Below, piece after piece: positions 1 through 5,357 of a stretch of DNA of 6,511 nt. Both the position numbers and the translations under genes were made by a program. The notes beneath the pieces were generated by a model. The model was not told where the DNA came from. It did no database searches and worked only from the letters and a program-made list of their open reading frames with translations. Numbering within the stretch: position 1 is the stretch's first letter; every line of letters starts with the position of its first letter. This DNA is from JABABD01 sp965530995 (lineage in GTDB: Bacteria > Bacteroidota > Bacteroidia > Flavobacteriales > Flavobacteriaceae), in the NCBI GenBank assembly GCA_965530995.1, contig CBESOB010000163.1:1-6511 (forward strand). Direction: 5' to 3'.

Positions 1-79
1 CATTAATATCTTATCTGAACTACTTTAAAAGAAATCGATCATTTATTTTTCATTGGAATTTTATTAAGTCAGTACGAAT

Positions 80-1849
80 ATGTCTAAAGTTAACAATCTG
101 AGAAATGTTATAGGGAACAATGGGGTGATGCTAAACGCCTATCCTGATAGCGTTGGCGATAAATTATGCGATATGGTCTCCATGCTAAAAATGCCCGAAT
201 TCAAGAATGCGTTTTCATTATTCTATATCCTCCCTACTTTTTTTAATAGTGATCTGGATAGAGGTTTTTCAATTATTGATTATAATTTAAATAAGGATCT
301 AGTCTCTACTGAAGACCTTAAAGCATTGAACGACCTTAACATTAAACTGAAGTTTGATATTGTCTTGAATCATCTTTCAGTAGCCTCCCCCCAATTCAAT
401 GATCTTTTACAGAACGGCAATCAGTCCATTTATAAAGACTTTTTTATTGATTGGAATGAATTCTGGGAGGGAAATGGAAAAATGAGTGAAGATGGTGTAA
501 TGATCCCTAAGCAAGAGTTTCTTGACAAACTTTTTATGAGAAAGTCTGGACTACCCATATTAAAAGTGCGTTTTCCAGATGGCAGCATAAAACCTTATTG
601 GAACACATTTTACCAACAACTTAGCTATAATAAAATCACATATGACGATTTAAAAATAATTCCATGTTTATCAAAAGATCAAGCACTTGAGATTTGCGAA
701 AATGTAAATTATGCTATTGATAATAATAGAGATCCGTTCACTATTGATTTTGGAGATAGCGAGGTATATAAAAAAGAGGTAATGACAATATTGACGCAAA
801 GTTGCACGTATTTAGGGCAAATGGACGTGAATGCGAAATCAAACTTGGTATGGGATTTTTATGAAGAAACCTTAAAAAAATTAAGTGATTATGGTTGTAA
901 GATCTTAAGATTGGATGCCTTTGCTTACTTGCATAAAGAAATTGGACAATCGAACTTTTTCAATAAACCCGGTACTTGGGATTATTTAGATAGAATTAAA
1001 CAGATAGCCGAGAAAAACGATTTAATGTTATTACCCGAAATTCATGCGGAATATGGATTGAATCTGCATGATGAAGTGTCCAATAATGGCTATTATATTT
1101 ATGATTTCTTTCTACCCGGACTTACTATACACACTATAGAAAATGCTTCTAGCAAAGCAATACTCTCTTGGATAGATGAGATTGTCACCAAGGGTTATAA
1201 AACAGTGAATATGCTAGGATGCCACGATGGAATACCAGTCCTTGATCTAAAGGGAAAGGATGTTAATGGTAGTTACAATAAGGGTTTATTAAAAGACAAA
1301 GAGATTGAGAATATCATGAATAAGGTCATGGAGCGAGGTGGAAGGGTTAAAAGCCTTTTTGGACCATCGGGCAAAAAGATTTCTTACTATCAGGTTAATG
1401 CGACATTTTTTAGTGCCCTTGGAGAAGATGAACAAAAACTTTTACTGGCGCGCGCCATTCAAATGTTCATGCCAGGTATACCCCAAGTATGGTATCTCGA
1501 TATTTTTGCGGGTAAAAATGATTACATAGCGGCTGATAAAGGGGGCAGTGGTGGCCATAAAGAAATCAATCGAGCAACACTGAGTTTAAAGGAGGTACAG
1601 GACGGTATTGAAAAGGAGATTGTTAAACAACAGCTTGAGATCATTAAATTAAGAAATCAATCCAAGGCATTTTTTGGTAAAATTATAATTCATGAGACAC
1701 CTGAAAATGAATTAGACATTGAATGGATAAACAATAAGGAAATAGCGCGTTTAAAGGCGAATTTAGAAACATATGCTTTCAGTATTGACCATTCCCTAAA
1801 TGGAATAGTTGAAACCATAAGTTTTAATCACAGTTTGAAATGCAAATAG
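80..1849 (+). CDS. GH13 subfamily 18 sugar phosphorylase (sucrose phosphorylase-like), with extra insert
   Basis: Probable cytoplasmic retaining alpha-glucoside phosphorylase; the family model reaction is sucrose plus phosphate giving glucose 1-phosphate and fructose. The 589-residue product has no signal peptide. Seen in the sequence: DRGFSIIDY at 60-68; GH13 region I DIVLNH at 93-98; the nucleophile motif RLDA with Asp279; the acid/base motif PEIH with Glu320; HDG with the transition-state Asp383; YQVNATFFSALG at 437-448; and GKNDY at 478-482. All three catalytic carboxylates are present. Bifidobacterial sucrose phosphorylases are about 500 residues; much of the excess here is a segment at about 181-246, between YWNTFYQQ and GQMDVNAK. 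The ATG at 80 is the only reasonable start, because an in-frame TAA lies at 65-67; no clear Shine-Dalgarno is seen. The gene stands alone, so the substrate is uncertain: sucrose, sucrose 6-phosphate, glucosylglycerol and glucosylglycerate are all substrates known in this subfamily. Family is secure, substrate is not. Confidence 0.87.
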   Translation: MSKVNNLRNVIGNNGVMLNAYPDSVGDKLCDMVSMLKMPEFKNAFSLFYILPTFFNSDLDRGFSIIDYNLNKDLVSTEDLKALNDLNIKLKFDIVLNHLSVASPQFNDLLQNGNQSIYKDFFIDWNEFWEGNGKMSEDGVMIPKQEFLDKLFMRKSGLPILKVRFPDGSIKPYWNTFYQQLSYNKITYDDLKIIPCLSKDQALEICENVNYAIDNNRDPFTIDFGDSEVYKKEVMTILTQSCTYLGQMDVNAKSNLVWDFYEETLKKLSDYGCKILRLDAFAYLHKEIGQSNFFNKPGTWDYLDRIKQIAEKNDLMLLPEIHAEYGLNLHDEVSNNGYYIYDFFLPGLTIHTIENASSKAILSWIDEIVTKGYKTVNMLGCHDGIPVLDLKGKDVNGSYNKGLLKDKEIENIMNKVMERGGRVKSLFGPSGKKISYYQVNATFFSALGEDEQKLLLARAIQMFMPGIPQVWYLDIFAGKNDYIAADKGGSGGHKEINRATLSLKEVQDGIEKEIVKQQLEIIKLRNQSKAFFGKIIIHETPENELDIEWINNKEIARLKANLETYAFSIDHSLNGIVETISFNHSLKCK

Positions 1850-1856
1850 AAAATGA

Positions 1857-1898
1857 TGAATTAAGTATGATACAGTCCGTTACTTATTCAATTTTTTT
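1857..1898 (+). terminator. Possible AT-rich rho-independent terminator of the phosphorylase gene
   Basis: Eight bases after the phosphorylase stop, TGAATTAAGTA (1857-1867) can pair with TACTTATTCA (1881-1890) through ten pairs with one bulged T, closing a 13-base loop. A run of seven T follows at 1892-1898. The stem is nearly all A/T, so it would be weak. It extends into the last codons and stop of the convergent gene. On the minus strand the hairpin is followed only by a broken T-rich stretch, so activity is best argued for the plus strand. Confidence 0.4.
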
Positions 1899-2357
1899 AT
1901 AGTTCTCAGAAAAAATCCTATCGCCTTCAGGGCCAATTGTAATTTGAGAATATGTATTTTCAGTTAAGATCAGTTCAAAAGAAAATATTCGCATAGTGTC
2001 AATGGTTTTCAATACTGCTTCAGAACCATATTCTAAGGACTCAATTAAATTTCCATCAACAATTTTGTAAGAACCATAGCCAAAAAATTCAGTTGAGTCA
2101 AGAGGTACTTTACGGCTCCACATGATACGAGATTTAGTGAACATCTTCACTTGTCTGTAACCCTCTTTATGACCATAGGTGTCTGCTACGTCATTATCCA
2201 CATAATTGTGGTAATCAACAAGTTCCCATGTACCTTCTAAGGTCAATACATCTTCATTGCTTATTATATCAGTGGTGTTAGTTTCAATAGTACTATAATT
2301 AGGATTGTCTGTGAAAAACAATAGTATCGGTAAGAAAAAATAAAGCGTAGTTTTCAT
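1884..2357 (-). CDS. Small exported lipocalin-like protein (DUF4488-type resemblance)
   Basis: The 157-residue product begins with a hydrophobic signal-like segment (MKTTLYFFLPILLFF), so it is probably exported; no Cys follows to make a lipobox. The rest looks like one small beta-rich domain: LEGTWELVD at 40-48, QVKMFTKSRIMWSR at 69-82, and FGYGSYKIVDGNLIESLEYG at 92-111, ending in SENYKKIE. The opening GTW and the later strand with YGSYK and DGNL recall lipocalin-like DUF4488 proteins common in Bacteroidota. That match is from memory and is an inference. No catalytic motif is visible, and the ligand is unknown. The gene converges on the phosphorylase with 34 bases between stops, and diverges from trxB across a 151-base gap. 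No convincing -7 element was found upstream of its ATG. It may simply be a hypothetical secreted protein. Confidence 0.6.
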   Translation of the reverse strand: MKTTLYFFLPILLFFTDNPNYSTIETNTTDIISNEDVLTLEGTWELVDYHNYVDNDVADTYGHKEGYRQVKMFTKSRIMWSRKVPLDSTEFFGYGSYKIVDGNLIESLEYGSEAVLKTIDTMRIFSFELILTENTYSQITIGPEGDRIFSENYKKIE

Positions 2358-2404
2358 AGTTCTAAGTAATTTAATGGATTATGCTCATTACAATTTACGA
2401 TTTT

Positions 2405-2423
2405 TTTTAACACGATGTTAAAA
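2405..2423. promoter_or_regulatory. Perfect 8-bp inverted repeat, possible operator
   Basis: TTTTAACA-CGA-TGTTAAAA is a perfect dyad with 8-base arms and a 3-base spacer, in the divergent gap about 48 bases upstream of the lipocalin-like gene's ATG. The T run precedes the left arm and A follows the right arm, so it does not look like a terminator on either strand. A protein-binding site is possible, but AT-rich DNA makes chance dyads common. Confidence 0.35.
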
Positions 2424-2443
2424 TTTAAATATCCTTATTTTCT

Positions 2444-2472
2444 CCAATAATTATTGGTTATCCTTAGATAAC
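2444..2472. promoter_or_regulatory. Abutting palindromes upstream of the trxB promoter
   Basis: CCAATAATTATTGG (2444-2457) is a perfect 14-base palindrome. It shares its last base with a second dyad, GTTATC-CTTA-GATAAC (2457-2472), and GATAAC recurs directly at 2480-2485. The pair sits just upstream of the proposed -33 element of trxB, where an activator site would be expected. The regulator is unknown, and I do not recognise either sequence as a named operator. Confidence 0.4.
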
Positions 2473-2488
2473 GACTGTTGATAACTAA

Positions 2489-2522
2489 TTGTATGAGATT
2501 TTAGGTAAATGAGTTATTTTTG
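2489..2522 (+). promoter_or_regulatory. Bacteroidota-type promoter for trxB (TTG, 23-base spacer, TATTTTTG)
   Basis: TATTTTTG at 2515-2522 matches the Bacteroidota -7 consensus TAnnTTTG exactly. A TTG at 2489-2491 lies 23 bases upstream, at the long end of the usual -33 to -7 spacing. Transcription would start a few bases after 2522, leaving a leader of roughly 15-20 bases before the ATG at 2545. Confidence 0.6.
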
Positions 2523-2544
2523 TTCTCACAATTTTCATGCAATT

Positions 2545-3522
2545 ATGTCAGATACTATCGAACGAGTTAAATGCCTTATAGTAGGTTCAGGTCCTGCAGG
2601 ATATACCGCTGCAATCTATGCAGCTAGAGCCAATATGCATCCAGTATTATATCAGGGTACACAGCCTGGTGGTCAGCTTACAACAACTAATGAAGTCGAG
2701 AATTACCCAGGATATCCAGATGGGGTCACTGGCCCTGAAATGATGATAGAATTTCAAAAGCAAGCAGAACGTTTTGAAACAGATGTTAGGGACGGATGGA
2801 TTACCAAAGTAGATTTTTCAGGGGATGTGCATAAAGTATGGGTTAACGATACCAAGGAGATTCATTGTGACACGGTGATTATTTCTACGGGAGCCTCTGC
2901 AAAATATCTAGGTTTAGAATCGGAACAGAAATATCTTAAGCTTGGAGGAGGTGTTTCCGCTTGTGCAGTTTGTGATGGCTTCTTTTATAGAAATCAAGAA
3001 GTGGTGATTGTTGGGGCTGGGGATTCTGCTTGTGAAGAGGCTCACTATTTATCTAAGCTTTGTTCTAAGGTAACCATGCTGGTGAGACGTGATGAGTTCA
3101 GGGCATCTAAGATCATGCAAGCTAGAGTCAAAAACACTGAGAATATAGAAATTCTTTTCAATACAGAAACTGATGAGGTTTTAGGTGATGGACAAGTAGT
3201 TACTGGAGTTCGTGTAAAAAGCAATATAACTGGTAAAGTCCATGAGATTCCTGTAACGGGATTTTTTGTTGCGATAGGCCATAAGCCAAATACAGATATT
3301 TTTAAGGAGTTTTTAGACTTGGACGAAACTGGGTATATCATCAATGTTCCAGGCACTTCAAAAACAAATATTGAAGGTGTTTTCGTGAGTGGCGATGCCG
3401 CCGATCATGTATACAGACAAGCTGTTACCGCAGCTGGTACAGGTTGTATGGCAGCATTGGATGCCGAACGCTGGTTAGCAGCAAAAGATTCTTCTTTTGA
3501 AGTATCTACAGCTCAGTACTAA
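2545..3522 (+). CDS. trxB: Thioredoxin reductase (NADPH, FAD)
   Basis: Cytoplasmic flavoenzyme that transfers electrons from NADPH through FAD and a redox-active disulfide to thioredoxin. Numbering from the ATG at 2545 (325 residues, near the usual 310-325): FAD-binding GSGPAG at 15-20; the PGGQL segment near 41-45; the redox centre CAVC at 140-143, followed by DGFF; NADPH-binding GAGDSA at 157-162; RRDEFRAS at 181-188, in the place of the HRRDxxRA motif; GHKPNT near 245-250; and the C-terminal FAD-contact motif GDAAD at 283-287. All key residues of the low-molecular-weight type are present. An in-frame ATG at 2509 would add 12 residues with an unusual sequence, but the -7 element lies inside that stretch, so the ATG at 2545 is preferred. 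The stop is 10 bases from the stop of the convergent head-GIN gene. Confidence 0.96.
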   Translation: MSDTIERVKCLIVGSGPAGYTAAIYAARANMHPVLYQGTQPGGQLTTTNEVENYPGYPDGVTGPEMMIEFQKQAERFETDVRDGWITKVDFSGDVHKVWVNDTKEIHCDTVIISTGASAKYLGLESEQKYLKLGGGVSACAVCDGFFYRNQEVVIVGAGDSACEEAHYLSKLCSKVTMLVRRDEFRASKIMQARVKNTENIEILFNTETDEVLGDGQVVTGVRVKSNITGKVHEIPVTGFFVAIGHKPNTDIFKEFLDLDETGYIINVPGTSKTNIEGVFVSGDAADHVYRQAVTAAGTGCMAALDAERWLAAKDSSFEVSTAQY

Positions 3523-3532
3523 GTCTTAGATT

Positions 3533-4381
3533 CTATAGTTCTTTTTTATGAAGTTTGACCGTATCTTCGAACGTATTTATAATGATTTTTGGGTCTTCGT
3601 ATAAAAAGATTTCACTACTTCCAGTAGCGTCTATAGTTACTTCTTCTATAACCTGGATATAAATATCAGAACTATCTTCGGCAAGAACAGAACACGTATT
3701 GGAAGCTAGATTCTTGCCAATAAAATTAGTACTGTTATCTGCACGAATATTAAGAGTATCAACATCACCTTCGATTTGGGCATTGGCTCTTTGGTAGAGA
3801 TCAATTTTTATATCGGTTGAATTAATAAGTGCTTCTAATTTACTATTGTCACTTAATTCAAGTGTTGAAGTGTTGGCTGTGACATTTAATTCTGCCCTAG
3901 CCTTATCAGAATTGATGAACTTGAACATATCACTTTTAATAGTCAAGAATAGTTTGGAAGATCCTGCGGCTTTCAAGGTTAATTCTGGGATATCAATAGT
4001 GCTATTTGAACTTATCTGACCATTTTCTTTAGTTTCAATCAGATTAAGTGTTTCGGTATAGGTAATCCTTATATTCAATTGTTTTTTAGAAACTATATTC
4101 TTTGTCGATTTAAGTAGAAGCGTATTGTCAACAACTTCAATCTGAATCACCTCATGCAGATTACCATCCGTGGTAATTTCCACTAAAGGGTTTTCACCTT
4201 TTACAAGGGTGACCTTAAAATCTTCTCCAATCAATAGTCTGGTAAAATCTTCAACGGATGTTAGTTCTGTGGAAACTTCCTTACTTCCTTTTATTTTTTC
4301 TTTACGCTGTGCATGAATGCTTGATATCGAAATGGTTAGCAGGACGATTAGTGCAATTTTTTTGATCATAATGGATTTCAT
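3533..4381 (-). CDS. Secreted head-GIN domain protein (DUF2807-like)
   Basis: The 282-residue product (278 if translation starts at the second Met, ATG at 4369) begins with a signal peptide, KKIALIVLLTISISSIHAQ, probably cleaved near HAQ; there is no lipobox Cys. The N-terminal part of the mature protein resembles DUF2807: DFTRLLIGEDFKVTLVKGE at 45-63, then VVDNTLLLKS at 83-92 and LNIRITYTETLNLIE at 102-116. After that come short beta-strand repeats with irregular polar turns, such as AAGSSKLFL (138-146), LSDNSKLEAL (176-185), RADNSTNFIG (213-222), AEDSSDIYI (234-242) and DATGSSEIFL (251-260). This suggests a right-handed beta-helix whose turn motif has drifted from the regular form in the neighbouring paralogue. 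It lies 134 bases downstream of that lipoprotein in the same direction, with its own possible -7 element. No enzymatic motif is seen; role unknown, perhaps binding or structural in the periplasm. Confidence 0.78.
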   Translation of the reverse strand: MKSIMIKKIALIVLLTISISSIHAQRKEKIKGSKEVSTELTSVEDFTRLLIGEDFKVTLVKGENPLVEITTDGNLHEVIQIEVVDNTLLLKSTKNIVSKKQLNIRITYTETLNLIETKENGQISSNSTIDIPELTLKAAGSSKLFLTIKSDMFKFINSDKARAELNVTANTSTLELSDNSKLEALINSTDIKIDLYQRANAQIEGDVDTLNIRADNSTNFIGKNLASNTCSVLAEDSSDIYIQVIEEVTIDATGSSEIFLYEDPKIIINTFEDTVKLHKKEL

Positions 4382-4393
4382 TTCCGTTCAGAA

Positions 4394-4401
4394 CAAATAT
4401 A
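4394..4401 (-). promoter_or_regulatory. Possible -7 element (TATATTTG) for the secreted head-GIN gene
   Basis: On the minus strand TATATTTG matches TAnnTTTG exactly. The nearest TTTG upstream (4419-4416) is only 14 bases away, shorter than the usual 17-23, so the -33 half is poor. A transcript would begin close to the ATG at 4381, giving a leader under 10 bases. If this promoter is used, the ATG at 4369 becomes the more natural start. Confidence 0.4.
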
Positions 4402-4515
4402 AACAAAAACCATCCCAAACTTGATAAACGTCAAGTAAGGAATGGTAAAAACAAGATTGGTTAGTCGTTTTTAGGTCCACTTAATGAACCATGATTGTTT
4501 GATTGATGAGGTTGA

Positions 4516-5241
4516 TCAGTGTTTTCGTATTGAACCAGAAACACCATCATTTTTGTTGACTTTGTCTGGGTTACCGTAATAGGTTATATCCCCTCCACTA
4601 GTTGCTTTGGCGGTCAATTCTTCAGAAGAATATAATGTAATATCGCTACCACTAGTGGCTCTTGCATCACAGATTTTCGCCTTTAAATTACTCGCTTTAA
4701 TATCACTTCCACTAGTTGATTCGGCAGAGAATCTATTAGTGCTGCCTGAAAGTCTTATGTCACTTCCACTTGTGGATTTACATATTATTTCATTAGCTAC
4801 TATTTCTAATTCCATATCGCTTCCACTGGTACTTTTTAGCTTTAATCGGTCGGCTTTAATGGTATTGGTTGAATACACATCACTTCCGCTAGTAGAAGTG
4901 ATACTTCTTATATCGTCAAATTCAACCATGACTTTTTGTGCAGAGGAATGAGCGATGTTTTCTTCAGTATGTATGTGTAAAACACCATCTTTTACTTCAG
5001 TAAGTATAATAGCAAGGAGGTTTTCATCTGCTTGTATCTTTACACTTTCAGAAGTTCCTTGTGTCAGGTAAACATCCAGGCCTTCAGCTGCCTTGATACT
5101 ATGAAAAGATTCAATATTCCTGGTTTCAGTGGTTACATTTCCATTACCTCTAACGCCTGGGCCAAGATTAATATCGAAGTTGCAAGAGAAAAAAAGCAGC
5201 GCCATTACTATTGTTACTATGATTTTTGTGAGAGTTGTCAT
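4516..5241 (-). CDS. Head-GIN domain lipoprotein (DUF2807) with TSGSD repeat ladder
   Basis: The 241-residue product starts with a lipoprotein signal: a hydrophobic segment ending MALLFFSC, with Cys20 as the likely lipidated residue. The mature protein is therefore probably membrane-anchored and faces the periplasm or cell surface. The segment RNIESFHSIKAAEGLDVYLT (41-60), then VKIQADENLL and GVLHIHTEENI, is typical of DUF2807. The C-terminal half carries six TSG(S/G)D motifs at 117-121, 138-142, 157-161, 176-180, 196-200 and 214-218, spaced 18-21 residues apart. That fits one coil of a right-handed beta-helix per repeat, with an Asp stacked in each turn. The protein ends with a short polar tail. 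It sits 116 bases downstream of the PspC-domain gene and upstream of a second head-GIN gene, suggesting an operon. The family name (putative autotransporter adhesin head GIN) is structural; the function is unproven. Confidence 0.9.
   Translation of the reverse strand: MTTLTKIIVTIVMALLFFSCNFDINLGPGVRGNGNVTTETRNIESFHSIKAAEGLDVYLTQGTSESVKIQADENLLAIILTEVKDGVLHIHTEENIAHSSAQKVMVEFDDIRSITSTSGSDVYSTNTIKADRLKLKSTSGSDMELEIVANEIICKSTSGSDIRLSGSTNRFSAESTSGSDIKASNLKAKICDARATSGSDITLYSSEELTAKATSGGDITYYGNPDKVNKNDGVSGSIRKH
4588..4893 (-). repeat. Coding repeat: six TSG(S/G)D beta-helix turns
   Basis: Six units of 18-21 codons each begin with ACT/ACC-type Thr codons followed by SGSD (SGGD in the last). On the plus strand the conserved core reads roughly as CACTTCCACTAGT with variation. 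Only the turn is conserved; the sequence between turns varies, so this reflects protein structure rather than recent DNA duplication. Confidence 0.85.
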
Positions 5242-5357
5242 AATTGATTGATTTTGTGCTTGAATGTTTGTTTTTTGTTTTACTTGGTGAAAGTCTTCAT
5301 TAAAACTTGATTTGAAAATTAAATCGGACTGAACTGTTATATTTTCTTGATGAATTG

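Noticed and set aside
1..79. Left-edge region: CAT at 1-3 as the start of a divergent gene, and TATTTTTC (44-51) as a -7 element
   Set aside because: Nothing of the divergent gene is visible, and the -7 candidate misses the final G with no suitable -33 partner. I see no supportable feature in these bases.
2509..2544. Upstream in-frame ATG extending trxB by 12 codons
   Set aside because: The extension has no family counterpart and contains the exact -7 promoter element; the ATG at 2545 gives the normal N-terminus.
3519..3529. CTAAGTCTTAG palindrome across the trxB stop as a terminator
   Set aside because: Five-base arms with a one-base centre cannot form a normal hairpin loop, and the stem is AT-rich; probably chance, although a T run follows a little further on.
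4474..4490. GGTCC-loop-GAACC hairpin between the two head-GIN genes
   Set aside because: Only five pairs including a wobble, and no T run in the minus-strand direction needed to end the upstream gene.
4588..4893. Regularly spaced repeats resembling a CRISPR or noncoding repeat array
   Set aside because: Only short cores repeat, spacing varies in whole codons, and the repeats encode TSG(S/G)D turns in a clear lipoprotein frame.
4607..4951. Long plus-strand open frame opposite the head-GIN lipoprotein
   Set aside because: Its repeated SLPLV pattern is the antisense reading of the TSGSD codons; it has no start context or family resemblance.
5309..5325. GATTT/AAATC inverted repeat between the PspC gene and the lipoprotein gene
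   Set aside because: Short all-weak stem with no convincing T run on the minus strand; not enough to call a terminator or break the operon.
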